Shown here: piece by piece, positions 43,288 to 51,969 of the stretch
Position numbering within the stretch: the first letter of the stretch is position 1
How the letters are laid out: each line of letters starts with the position of its first letter
Assembly (NCBI RefSeq): GCF_011806455.1
Contig: NZ_JAATOT010000001.1
Span: 248,001 to 312,000, forward strand
DNA: 64,000 nucleotides
DNA from: Celeribacter sp. HF31
GTDB lineage: Bacteria; Pseudomonadota; Alphaproteobacteria; Rhodobacterales; Rhodobacteraceae
Reading direction: 5' to 3'
The notes under the pieces: model-generated
The model's database searches: none
The model's input: the letters and a program-made list of their open reading frames with translations, nothing else
What the model was told of the DNA's origin: nothing
Made by a program: the position numbers and the translations under genes

Positions 43288-44583
43288 TCAAACCGCCGCC
43301 CGTTCTCCCATCACATAGCTCGCAATCACCGCGCGGTCATCGCCCATCATGATGGTCGGGAAAATCTCTTCCCAGATCGTGCTGGCGGTGATGGCGCGCT
43401 GGGCGATGGCGGGAGTGGAGGCCAGGTCGATCACCGCGAAATCTGCTTCCATCCCAGGGGCGATGGACCCGATTTTATCTTCCATCCGAAGGGCCTCCGC
43501 CGAGCCTTGCGTGGCGAGCCACAAAAGCTGTGCCGGGTGGAGCGCCGTGTGGCGGAGCTGGCCGATTTCATAAGCGGCCGCCATGGTGCGCAGCATCGAA
43601 AACGACGATCCGCCGCCGGTGTCGGTCGCGAGCCCCACGCGCAGCCCGTCGGCCTTGCGCGCGCCCGTGTCGAAAAGACCGGAGCCGATGAAAGTGTTCG
43701 ACGTCGGGCAGTGAATGAGCGAACAATCCATCGCCCGAAGATGCGCGATCTCGCGCGGCTCGAGGTGGATGGAATGGCCGAACAGCGCGCCCTCACGTAC
43801 CAGCCCGAATTGCTCATAGGTGTCGAGATAATCCCGCGCCTCGGGGTAGAGGCCTTTGACCCAGTCGATCTCGTCGGTCTGCTCGGAAAGATGCGTTTGC
43901 ATCAGGCATGTCGGGTGTTCGTCCCAAAGCCGCCCCAAGGCATCGAGTTGCTCCGGCGTCGAGGTCGGCGAGAAGCGCGGCGTGATCGCATAGGTGGCGC
44001 GGCCCTTGCCATGCCACCGCGCGATCAGGGCCTTGCTGTCGTCATAGGCGGATTGCGGCGTGTCGCGCAGGAACTCGGGCGTGGTTTCCCAACGGTCCAT
44101 ACAGGTCTTACCCGCAACGATCCGCATGTTGCGCCGCGCGGCGGCCTCGAACAGCGCATCGACCGAGCCGGGATGCACGGTGCAGAACGACGTCACCGTC
44201 GTGGTGCCATTCGCCAGCAGGAGATCGAGATAGCGCCCGGCGATGTCATCGGCATAGCCGCGATCCGAAAACTTGGCCTCCTCGGGGAAGGTGTAGGTGT
44301 TGAGCCAATCGATCAGCCGCTTGCCCCAACTCGCGATCATCGCGGTCTGCGGGTAATGCGCGTGCGCGTCGATGAAGCCGGGCACGATGAGCGCGGGTCC
44401 ATGGTCGAAGAAATCAGCCTCCGGGTGTTTCGCGCGCATGTGATCGCGCCCACCCAGAGAGATCACCTTGCCGTCCCGCACCAGAATCGCGGCGTCGCTT
44501 AGCACCTGAACGGCCTCTTCGGCGGGGATGTCGAAAGGATCACCGTGATAGGTGACGACCTGTCCTGCAATCAGCTTGTCCAT
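43288..44583 (-). CDS. guaD: Guanine deaminase
   Basis: 431 residues, amidohydrolase. Motifs: PGFIDAHAHYPQTAMIASW (about 63-82; the PGFxDxHxHxPQ signature), TFPEEAKFSD, LMQTHLSEQTDEI, GHSIHLEPREI, and ATDTGGGSSFSML. Converts guanine to xanthine. I chose ATG 44583 with AAAAGGA upstream; the longer frame has no site. Opposite in strand to the 8-oxoguanine deaminase and separated from it by CAP genes and the DUF4236 island. Confidence 0.95.
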   Translation of the reverse strand: MDKLIAGQVVTYHGDPFDIPAEEAVQVLSDAAILVRDGKVISLGGRDHMRAKHPEADFFDHGPALIVPGFIDAHAHYPQTAMIASWGKRLIDWLNTYTFPEEAKFSDRGYADDIAGRYLDLLLANGTTTVTSFCTVHPGSVDALFEAAARRNMRIVAGKTCMDRWETTPEFLRDTPQSAYDDSKALIARWHGKGRATYAITPRFSPTSTPEQLDALGRLWDEHPTCLMQTHLSEQTDEIDWVKGLYPEARDYLDTYEQFGLVREGALFGHSIHLEPREIAHLRAMDCSLIHCPTSNTFIGSGLFDTGARKADGLRVGLATDTGGGSSFSMLRTMAAAYEIGQLRHTALHPAQLLWLATQGSAEALRMEDKIGSIAPGMEADFAVIDLASTPAIAQRAITASTIWEEIFPTIMMGDDRAVIASYVMGERAAV

Positions 44584-44720
44584 CGGGATCCTTTTTGGCA
44601 AACGCGCTCTTAAGTCTATGGGCAGATTAGGCATAGGATCGGGGAAGGTAAATCAATCTTGCCCCTGTTTCTCGCGGGAAACCTGTCTTATGGTCGCCAC
44701 GAAACACGATTGGGCAAGCG

Positions 44721-46109
44721 ATGGTCGAAGAAGAAACGCAGATCGAGGATGAGGCCGAACACGAAGATGGCTACGCGTTGAGTCCGAAAGTGCTCAGCGC
44801 CATTCTCTATGCGGTCGACACCGGCGATCGGGGCAAGCTCATCGAGCTGATGGAGCCGCTGCACGCGGCCGACATCGCCGACTTGCTCGAACAGGTGAAT
44901 GCCTTTGACAGGCGTCGGCTGATTCTGCTCTATGGCGCGGAATTCGATGGCGAAATCCTCTCCGAACTCGATGAGGGCATCCGTGACGAGGTGATCCACG
45001 TCCTGCGTCCTGACGTTCTGGCCGATGCGGTCCGGGACATGGAATCGGACGATGTGGTCGATCTGGTCGAGGATCTGGACGAAGAGGCGCAGGAGGCGAT
45101 CCTTGCGACGCTTGAAGACGCGGATCGTGTCGCGGTTCAGCAGTCGCTGTCCTACCCGGAATATTCCGCCGGTCGTCTGATGCAGCGCGAAGTCGTGATG
45201 GCGCCGGAGCATTGGAGCGTCGGTCAGGCCATAGATTTCATGCGCAAATCCGAAAGCCTGCCGGAAGACTTCTACCACGTCGTGCTGATCGACCCGAAAA
45301 TGCATGCGGTGGGGCACGTCACGCTGGGCAAAATCCTGGGCGCGCCGCGGGCGCAGCCTTTGACGGACCTGTTGGAGCCGGGCTTTCGCACTTTCCGCGT
45401 CGACGAAAGCGAAACCGACGTCGCCTATGCCTTTAACCAGTATCACATGATCGCCGCCCCGGTGGTGGATGCGGACGAACGTGTCGTCGGCGTCATCACC
45501 ATCGACGACGCGATGAACGTGTTGGACGAGGAGCACGAAGAAGACATCATGCGCCTCGCCGGTGTGGGCGAGGGGTCATTGGCCGACCGTGTGATGGACA
45601 CGGTGAAACAGCGCATCCCCTGGCTCGCGGTGAACCTCGTGACCGCGATCCTCGCCTCCTTGGTGATCGCGCAATTCGAGGACACGATTGCGCAATTCGT
45701 GGCGCTGGCCGTGTTGATGCCGATCGTGGCCTCCATGGGGGGCAATGCGGGCACACAGGCGCTGACGGTCGCCGTGCGCGCCATCGCCACGCGCGACTTG
45801 ACCGGCGCCAACGTCTGGCGGGTCATTCGACGCGAGGTGCTTGTGGGGCTTGCCAATGGGATCGTCTTTGCCGTGATCATGGGGGTGGTCGGCATTCTCT
45901 GGTTCGGCTCGCCCGGGCTGGGCGCGGTGATCGGCGCGGCCATGGTGATCAACCTTGTGATCGCGGGGCTTGCGGGCATCGGCATCCCGGTCGTTTTGGA
46001 ACGTCTGGGCGTCGACCCGGCGCTGGCCTCAGGGGCCTTTGTGACCACGGTGACGGATGTCGTTGGCTTCTTTGCCTTCTTGGGACTTGCGGGGATGGTG
46101 CTTCTGTGA
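44721..46109 (+). CDS. mgtE: Magnesium transporter MgtE
   Basis: 462 residues: acidic N-terminal superhelical domain (about 20-140), two CBS domains (about 145-270, with YSAGRLMQREVVMAP and MIAAPVVDADERVVGVITIDDAM), a plug helix, and five membrane helices from about 300 with NAGTQALTVAVRA, the pore-lining signature. Inner-membrane channel gated by cytosolic Mg. The stop overlaps the next start (GTGA), a coupling with folate metabolism that is probably historical. Confidence 0.97.
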   Translation: MVEEETQIEDEAEHEDGYALSPKVLSAILYAVDTGDRGKLIELMEPLHAADIADLLEQVNAFDRRRLILLYGAEFDGEILSELDEGIRDEVIHVLRPDVLADAVRDMESDDVVDLVEDLDEEAQEAILATLEDADRVAVQQSLSYPEYSAGRLMQREVVMAPEHWSVGQAIDFMRKSESLPEDFYHVVLIDPKMHAVGHVTLGKILGAPRAQPLTDLLEPGFRTFRVDESETDVAYAFNQYHMIAAPVVDADERVVGVITIDDAMNVLDEEHEEDIMRLAGVGEGSLADRVMDTVKQRIPWLAVNLVTAILASLVIAQFEDTIAQFVALAVLMPIVASMGGNAGTQALTVAVRAIATRDLTGANVWRVIRREVLVGLANGIVFAVIMGVVGILWFGSPGLGAVIGAAMVINLVIAGLAGIGIPVVLERLGVDPALASGAFVTTVTDVVGFFAFLGLAGMVLL

Positions 46110-46696
46110 CGGGTGTGAACGGCACAACCACGGCGCTCAAGACGGCGCTGAGGACCCGCGCCAAAGCGGCACGCGATGCGGCTCATGCGCAAAGCGAAGC
46201 CTTGGGCGGGGCGGCGGCACGGCAAGCGACCCAGCTTTTATTGGGATTTCTGACGCCCCATGCGGGCAAGCTGACGGCGGGCTACATGCCCTTGGGCAGC
46301 GAAGTGAACCCGCTGGCGGCCATGGCGCGGCTGCACACCCGTGGCCCCGTTGCGGTGCCGGTGGTGGAGGCCAAGGCGCAGCCTTTGCGCTTTGATCTCT
46401 GGACGCCGGACACGGAGATGGTGCCGGGCGCCTTTGGGGCGCTGATCCCGGCCTCGTCCGACCCAGTGGTGCCCGAGGTGGTGATCGTTCCGCTTTTGGC
46501 CTTCAACCGGGACGGGCATCGTCTCGGCTATGGCGGCGGATTTTATGACCGCACACTCGCCAAGCTGCGCGCCAGTGGCCCGGTCTTTGCCGTGGGCCTC
46601 GCCTATGCGGGCCAAGAGGCGCATGACGTGCCGGTGGAACCGACCGACGCGCCGCTGGATGCGATTGTGACCGAGAGAGAAGTGCTCACCTTTTAA
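46106..46696 (+). CDS. 5-formyltetrahydrofolate cyclo-ligase
   Basis: 196 residues, converts 5-formyl-THF to 5,10-methenyl-THF with ATP. Signatures: ALRTRAKAARDA near the N-terminus, YMPLGSEVNPLAAM, and LLAFNRDGHRLGYGGGFYDRTLAKL (split as NRDGHRLGYGGGFYDRTL). GTG start at 46106 overlaps the mgtE stop by 4 bp. YmdB-type phosphoesterase follows, the usual neighbour. Confidence 0.95.
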   Translation: MTGVNGTTTALKTALRTRAKAARDAAHAQSEALGGAAARQATQLLLGFLTPHAGKLTAGYMPLGSEVNPLAAMARLHTRGPVAVPVVEAKAQPLRFDLWTPDTEMVPGAFGALIPASSDPVVPEVVIVPLLAFNRDGHRLGYGGGFYDRTLAKLRASGPVFAVGLAYAGQEAHDVPVEPTDAPLDAIVTEREVLTF

Positions 46697-46729
46697 GGGG
46701 GCAAAGAGACCAAGAAAGGCTATGGCCCC

Positions 46730-47542
46730 ATGAAAATTCTGTTCCTCGGAGATATTGTCGGCAGCGCGGGCCGCAAGGCGGTGATCGAACGCGTGCCGGC
46801 GCTTCGCAAGGAGTGGGGGCTCGATTTCGTCGTGGTCAATGGCGAGAATTGCACCAATGGCATGGGCCTGTCGGGCGATCATGCCAAGCTGCTTTTGGAG
46901 GCAGAGGTCGATTGTCTGACGCTGGGCGATCACGCGTTTGACCAGAAAGACATGATGCAGTTTTGCGAACGCGAGACCCGCATCGTCCGCCCGATCAACT
47001 TTGCCAAGGCCGCGCCGGGCCGCGGTGTCCGCATTTTCGAGGACGCGCGTGGACGGCGCATTCTCGTGGCGCAGGTTCTGGGGCAGGTCTTTATGAAACG
47101 CGCCTTTGACGATCCGTTTTCCGCGCTCGATCAGGTCTTCATGAGCCACAAACTCGGCGGCGCCATTCAGGCCGCGCTCATTGACGTGCATTGCGAGGCG
47201 ACGTCGGAGAAAATGGCCATGGGGCATTTCTGCGATGGCAAGGCCTCGGTTGTTGTTGGCACCCACACCCATGTCTGCACGGGTGACGCGCAAATCCTGC
47301 CCGGAGGCACGGCTTACCTCACCGACGCGGGCATGTGCGGCGATTACAATTCGGTCATCGGCATGGACAAGGCGGAACCCCTGCGCCGCTTTGTGACCGG
47401 CATGGCCAAAGGCCGCTATGAGCCGGCGAAAGGCGAGGCGACGCTGTCGGGGGTCTATGTCGAGACGGATGACCGCACGGGGCTTGCCACGCGGGTGAAG
47501 CAGATTCGGGTCGGCGGCCGCCTAGAGCAAAGCGCGCCGTAA
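46730..47542 (+). CDS. YmdB-family metallophosphoesterase (TIGR00282)
   Basis: 270 residues: start MKILFLGDIVGSAGRKAV, NGENCTNGMGLS at about 38-49, GDHAFD (the usual GNHTWD position) and VVGTHTHVCTGDAQILPGGT. Di-iron phosphoesterase; the Bacillus homologue hydrolyses cyclic nucleotides and affects biofilm behaviour. The His-Asp change of the GNH motif (GDH here) is typical for the alphaproteobacterial branch as far as I can tell. Follows the cyclo-ligase by 33 bp. Confidence 0.93.
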   Translation: MKILFLGDIVGSAGRKAVIERVPALRKEWGLDFVVVNGENCTNGMGLSGDHAKLLLEAEVDCLTLGDHAFDQKDMMQFCERETRIVRPINFAKAAPGRGVRIFEDARGRRILVAQVLGQVFMKRAFDDPFSALDQVFMSHKLGGAIQAALIDVHCEATSEKMAMGHFCDGKASVVVGTHTHVCTGDAQILPGGTAYLTDAGMCGDYNSVIGMDKAEPLRRFVTGMAKGRYEPAKGEATLSGVYVETDDRTGLATRVKQIRVGGRLEQSAP

Positions 47543-47700
47543 CCGCCAGGCCCTCGATACCGGCCCGATACGCGCGAATTTTATTCCGGTTTTGATCAAT
47601 TGGCCGAAATATCCTTTTGATCTCAGGGCATTTTGTCGCTTGTGATAACGGGCTCCCGCAAGGCATATTGGTGCCAACCCGAACAACCACGTGAGGCGCA

Positions 47701-49482
47701 ATGGAGCTTTTTCAGTTCAGTCCAATGACAGAGGCGGTGATCGCCCTCGTGGTCGTGGGCTTTATGTTCGTGCTCTTCATGCGAGAGGTCTTCCCGACCG
47801 AGGTGATCGCCATCACAGGCGCCGCGCTGATGATGGTTCTGGGCATCCTGCCCTATGACGCCGCCCTTTCCGTTCTGTCGAACCCAGCACCGTGGACCAT
47901 TGCCGCGATGTTCATCGTCATGGGCGCGATGGTGCGCACCGGCGGATTGGAATGGTTCACGCGTCAGGCCGGGAATTATGCCGAGACACACCCGTCTGTC
48001 GCCATCGGCATGCTGCTTTCGGTCGTGGTGGTGCTTTCGGCTTTCGTGGCCAACACGCCCGTCGTGGTTGTCATGATCCCCGTGTTCATTCAGCTTTCGG
48101 GCAAACTGGGCGTTTCGCCCTCCAAGCTCTTGATCCCTTTGAGTTATTCCGCCATCATGGGTGGCACGATCACGCTTTTGGGCACCTCCACCAACCTGCT
48201 GGTCGACGGTGTCGCGCGGGCGCAGGGGCTTGAGCCCTTCACGATTTTCGAGGTCTCCATCCTAGGCCTCGTGGTGACTGCCTGGGGCATGATCTATCTG
48301 TTGGTCTTTGGTCGCCATCTCTTGCCCGAGCGCGACAGCCTGGCCGCGATGCTGTCCTCTGGCCGTTCGAAAATGAAGTTTTTCACCGAAGCCGTGATCC
48401 CGCCGGACAGCAACCTGATCGGGCGCGAAGTCACCGGCGTGCAGCTTTTCAAACGCGAAGGCGTGCGGCTCATTGACGTCATTCGCGGCGACAAATCCTA
48501 TCGCCATGAGTTGGAGGGGTTCACCCTTGAGGTCGGCGACCGCGTGGTTCTGCGCTCTAAAATCACCGAACTTCTCAGCCTTCAGCGTGACAAATCCCTC
48601 AAGCGCGTCGATCAGGTCTCTGCGGTGGAAACCACCACGATGGAGGTGCTGATCACGCCGGGCTGCAAGATGGTTGGACGCGCTCTGTCGTCGATGCGGC
48701 TGCGTCGTCGCTACGGCGTTTACGTTCTGGCCGTGCACCGCCGCAACCAGAACCTTGGTCAACAAATTCAAGACCTTGTGGTCCGTGTTGGCGATACGCT
48801 TTTGCTCGAAGGCACGCCCGCGGACATCCAGCGCCTCGCCTCCGACATGGACATGGGCGATGTGTCGAAACCGACCGAACGCGCCTATCACCGCAGCCAC
48901 GCGCCGATTGCGCTCGTTGCGATGTTCTCCATCGTCGTGCTCGCCGCTCTGGGCGTGGCGCCGATCCTGATGCTCTCGGTGATTGCCGTGGCGGTGGTGT
49001 TGACCACCCGCTGCATCGACGCGGACGAGGCGTTTTCCTTTGTCGAGGGGCGCTTGCTGGCGTTGATCTTTGCCATGCTGGCGGTGGGGGCCGCCCTCGA
49101 TGCCTCGGGAGCTGTCGAGCTGATCGTGGACGCCGTTGCGCCGCTTTTGAGCGGCTTGCCGGTGTTCTTCGTCGTCTGGGCGATCTTTTTGATGACCTCG
49201 ATCCTCACCGAGCTTGTGTCGAACAACGCGGTCGCCGTCGTCGTGACGCCGATTGCCATTGGACTGGCCAACACCATGGGGCTCGACCCGCGCGGGCTTG
49301 TGGTGGCGGTGATGATCGCGGCGTCCGCCTCTTTCGCGACGCCCATCGGCTATCAGACCAACACCATGGTCTACGGTCCCGGCGGCTATAAATTCACCGA
49401 TTACATGAAGGTCGGCATCCCGCTGAACCTCTCGATCGGGATTTTGTCGGCGGCGGTGATCCCGCTTTTGTGGCCCATGTGA
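47701..49482 (+). CDS. SLC13/DASS-family permease with two RCK_C domains
   Basis: 593 residues with about twelve membrane helices. Two TrkA_C/RCK_C domains sit in the middle cytosolic loop (about 215-300 and 310-395: SNLIGREVTGVQLFKREGV, GCKMVGRALSSMRLR). Transport signatures are FVANTPVVVVMIPVF and LLGTSTNLLVDGVA in the first half and ELVSNNAVAVVVTPIAIGLA in the second. This layout fits anion permeases for sulphate or dicarboxylates. Substrate not set by sequence; sulphate is common for RCK-containing members. Alone. Confidence 0.92.
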   Translation: MELFQFSPMTEAVIALVVVGFMFVLFMREVFPTEVIAITGAALMMVLGILPYDAALSVLSNPAPWTIAAMFIVMGAMVRTGGLEWFTRQAGNYAETHPSVAIGMLLSVVVVLSAFVANTPVVVVMIPVFIQLSGKLGVSPSKLLIPLSYSAIMGGTITLLGTSTNLLVDGVARAQGLEPFTIFEVSILGLVVTAWGMIYLLVFGRHLLPERDSLAAMLSSGRSKMKFFTEAVIPPDSNLIGREVTGVQLFKREGVRLIDVIRGDKSYRHELEGFTLEVGDRVVLRSKITELLSLQRDKSLKRVDQVSAVETTTMEVLITPGCKMVGRALSSMRLRRRYGVYVLAVHRRNQNLGQQIQDLVVRVGDTLLLEGTPADIQRLASDMDMGDVSKPTERAYHRSHAPIALVAMFSIVVLAALGVAPILMLSVIAVAVVLTTRCIDADEAFSFVEGRLLALIFAMLAVGAALDASGAVELIVDAVAPLLSGLPVFFVVWAIFLMTSILTELVSNNAVAVVVTPIAIGLANTMGLDPRGLVVAVMIAASASFATPIGYQTNTMVYGPGGYKFTDYMKVGIPLNLSIGILSAAVIPLLWPM

Positions 49483-49607
49483 GGATTTTGAGTATTTTTC
49501 CCACGGAAAAGACCGCCTGAAAGCCATAGGGCGGCCTTGCAGGTCATAGGGGCGCTGCTTTATAGAGGCGCGTAATCTGACTTTATCGACATTTCCGGAG
49601 GCGCCAC

Positions 49608-50348
49608 ATGGCCGGCCATTCTAAATGGGCAAACATCCAGCACCGCAAAGGGCGTCAGGACGCCGTGCGCTCGAAGCTGTTTTCGAAACTCGCCAAAGAG
49701 ATCACCGTGGCGGCGAAAATGGGCGACCCGGATCCTGAGAAGAACCCGCGTCTGCGTTTGGCGGTGAAGACCGCGAAAACCCAATCCGTGCCGAAGGATG
49801 TGATCGACCGCGCGATCAAAAAGGCACTGGGGGGCGATGGCGAGAACTATGATGAGATCCGTTACGAAGGTTACGGTCCGGAAGGCATCGCGTTCATCGT
49901 CGAGACCATGACCGACAATGTGAACCGCACCGCGTCGAACGTGCGCTCGATCTTCACCAAGGCGGGCGGCAATCTGGGCACCTCCGGCTCTGTGGCCTTC
50001 ATGTTCGACCGTGTGGGCGAAATCACCTATGACGCCGAAGTGGGCGATGCGGACACCGTGATGATGGCCGCCATCGAAGCCGGCGCCGAGGATGTCGAAA
50101 GCGACGAAGAAGGGCATTGGATCTACACTGCCGATGGCGATCTGGCGGCTGTCTCCGACGCGCTGGAAGCCGAGCTGGGCGAGTCCAAGGAATCCAAGCT
50201 GATCTGGAAGCCGCAGAACCGCACTGAGGTGAACCTCGAGACTGCGCAAAAGCTGATGCGTCTGGTCGAAGCACTTGAAGATGACGATGACGTGCAATCG
50301 GTGACGGCGAATTTCGACGTGCCGGAAGACGTCGCGGCACAGCTCTGA
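49608..50348 (+). CDS. yebC: YebC/TACO1-family protein
   Basis: 246 residues starting [18 protein letters not shown], the invariant YebC N-terminus, with [29 protein letters not shown] and the acidic C-terminal domain. Long annotated as a transcription regulator (PmpR); recent work links the family to translation of proline-rich stretches. GGAGG precedes the ATG. Ends at a terminator that lies within the 3' end of the convergent argP-like gene. Confidence 0.96.
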   Translation: MAGHSKWANIQHRKGRQDAVRSKLFSKLAKEITVAAKMGDPDPEKNPRLRLAVKTAKTQSVPKDVIDRAIKKALGGDGENYDEIRYEGYGPEGIAFIVETMTDNVNRTASNVRSIFTKAGGNLGTSGSVAFMFDRVGEITYDAEVGDADTVMMAAIEAGAEDVESDEEGHWIYTADGDLAAVSDALEAELGESKESKLIWKPQNRTEVNLETAQKLMRLVEALEDDDDVQSVTANFDVPEDVAAQL

Positions 50349-50354
50349 GCCAAG

Positions 50355-51275
50355 TCATATGAATTGAGAAAGCCCCGTCTTTTCAGGCGGGGTTTTTTGC
50401 ACCAGATGGGTTTTCGCGGCGCGTTTCACGGCGTCTGTGAGGTCGGTGAGCCTCGGCGCACTCAGCCGCGAGATATGCCAGTAAAGCGGGATGTCCCAAG
50501 GCTCAGGCGAGAGGGCGATGAGGCGGCCGCTGTCCAGGTGTGGTTGTAAGAGCGCTAAAGGGTTCAACCCCCAACCCAGCCCCGCCAGAGCCGCATCGAC
50601 AAAGCCATGGGTCGAGGGGATGCGGTGGGCGGGCAGGGAGACACGCCGCCCGGCCTGATGTGCGGCCCAAGTGTCTTGTAGCCGGTCTTTTTCATCATAG
50701 ATCAACGAGGGGGCGCGGGCGAAGGCTTCTGGCGTCAGCCCCTCGGGGAAATGCTGCGCCACGAACTCAGGCGTTGCCACCGGCAGATAACGCAGCGCGC
50801 CCAGAGGCATGAGATCACAGCCCGAGACCGGCGTGTCGCGGGACGAGACGGCGGCCATCACTTCGCCGCGTTTGAGCCAGTCGGCGGAGTGGTCCTGATC
50901 GTCGATCTGGAGCTGAAACAACATGCCGGAGACGGGCGCCATCGCGCTACAGAACCAGGTGGCGAGGCTGTCGGCATTGACCGCAATGGGAACGGAAACT
51001 GCGGCATTTTCTGTCTTTCCAAGATCGCGGATCAACTGGCGCTCCAAAAGCCCGACCTCTTCCATATGCCGCGCAAGACGCCGGCCCGTCTCAGTGCCCA
51101 CGCAGGGCGTGCCACGGATCACCAAAACGCTGCCCAACCGCTCCTCAAACGCCTTGATGCGTTGCGAAATGGCCGAGGGCGTGACAGAGAGCCGTTCTGC
51201 CGCCCCTTCGAAAGAGCCGTTCTGCAAAACGGCAGCCAATGCGGTGAGCGCGGGGTAATCGGAAGAATTAAGCAT
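50355..51275 (-). CDS. LysR-family regulator, ArgP/LysG type
   Basis: 306 residues. HTH at about 1-65 (DYPALTALAAVLQNGSFEGA, AERLSVTPSAISQRIKAFEE), with a typical ArgP effector domain ending in the local motif GLGWGLNPLALLQPHL. Divergent from an ArgO/LysE exporter, the classical target, with an inverted repeat between them. ATG 51275 chosen because the conserved region begins at once; an ATG at 51290 would overlap the inverted repeat. The last residues are encoded through the terminator hairpin of yebC. Confidence 0.92.
   Translation of the reverse strand: MLNSSDYPALTALAAVLQNGSFEGAAERLSVTPSAISQRIKAFEERLGSVLVIRGTPCVGTETGRRLARHMEEVGLLERQLIRDLGKTENAAVSVPIAVNADSLATWFCSAMAPVSGMLFQLQIDDQDHSADWLKRGEVMAAVSSRDTPVSGCDLMPLGALRYLPVATPEFVAQHFPEGLTPEAFARAPSLIYDEKDRLQDTWAAHQAGRRVSLPAHRIPSTHGFVDAALAGLGWGLNPLALLQPHLDSGRLIALSPEPWDIPLYWHISRLSAPRLTDLTDAVKRAAKTHLVQKTPPEKTGLSQFI
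50370..50398 (+). terminator. Terminator of yebC
   Basis: AGCCCCG pairs with CGGGGTT around TCTTTTCAGG, followed by TTTTTT. It overlaps the C-terminal codons of the convergent regulator gene. Confidence 0.85.
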
Positions 51276-51282
51276 AACTAAT

Positions 51283-51310
51283 TTAGACATAAGAAGTTTA
51301 ATTTGTCTAA
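51283..51310. promoter_or_regulatory. Inverted repeat, candidate ArgP operator
   Basis: TTAGACA (51283-51289) and TGTCTAA (51304-51310) with a 14-nt AT-rich spacer, in the 76-bp divergent region between the regulator and the exporter genes. LysR regulators typically bind such interrupted dyads upstream of the divergent target. Confidence 0.55.
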
Positions 51311-51351
51311 TTCATTCAAGCCCCGTAACTCCGCCTGACAAAGGAGTTTTC

Positions 51352-51969
51352 ATGACACAAGACATGCTGCACGCCGCCCTCACCGGGCTTCTTACTGGGC
51401 TGAGCCTCATCGTCGCCATTGGCGCGCAGAATGCTTTCGTCTTGCGCCAAGGCCTTAAACGCGCGCATGTGCTGCCGGTCGTGCTGATCTGCGCGCTCTC
51501 GGACGCGGTGCTGATCACGCTGGGCGTCTTCGCCTCGGCGCAAATATCCAAAGCCTTTCCGCCTTTATTGCCGATCCTGCGCTGGGGGGGCGCGGCGTTT
51601 CTGATCTATTATGGGGCCAAGGCGGCCCTTTCTGCCTGGCACGGTGGCGCGCATCTTGAGGCCGCTGAGGGAGAGGGGCACAGTCGCACGGCCGCCATGC
51701 TCACCGCGCTGGCGCTCACATGGCTCAACCCGCATGTCTACCTCGACACAGTGGTGCTTTTGGGAGCGATCTCCGCCCGGTTTGGCGAAGCACGGGCAGG
51801 CTTTGCGATGGGGGCGGCCAGCGCCTCTTTGCTGTTCTTCTTCGCTCTGGGATTCGGTGCGCGGTTCCTCGCTCCGATCTTTGCCCGTGACCTGTCCTGG
51901 CGTGTGCTCGACGGGGGCATCGCGCTTGTCATGTGGTCCATCGCGATCAGCCTGATCGCGGGCGCCTAG
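51352..51969 (+). CDS. argO: LysE/ArgO-family amino-acid exporter
   Basis: 205 residues with six membrane helices. LysE signature at the N-terminus: GLSLIVAIGAQNAFVLRQGL, then LTWLNPHVYLDTVVLLG in the second half (cut: TWLNPHVYLDT). Exports arginine or lysine. AAAGGAG precedes the ATG. Divergent from its probable regulator; its stop overlaps the stop of the convergent oxidase gene in CTAG. Confidence 0.94.
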   Translation: MTQDMLHAALTGLLTGLSLIVAIGAQNAFVLRQGLKRAHVLPVVLICALSDAVLITLGVFASAQISKAFPPLLPILRWGGAAFLIYYGAKAALSAWHGGAHLEAAEGEGHSRTAAMLTALALTWLNPHVYLDTVVLLGAISARFGEARAGFAMGAASASLLFFFALGFGARFLAPIFARDLSWRVLDGGIALVMWSIAISLIAGA

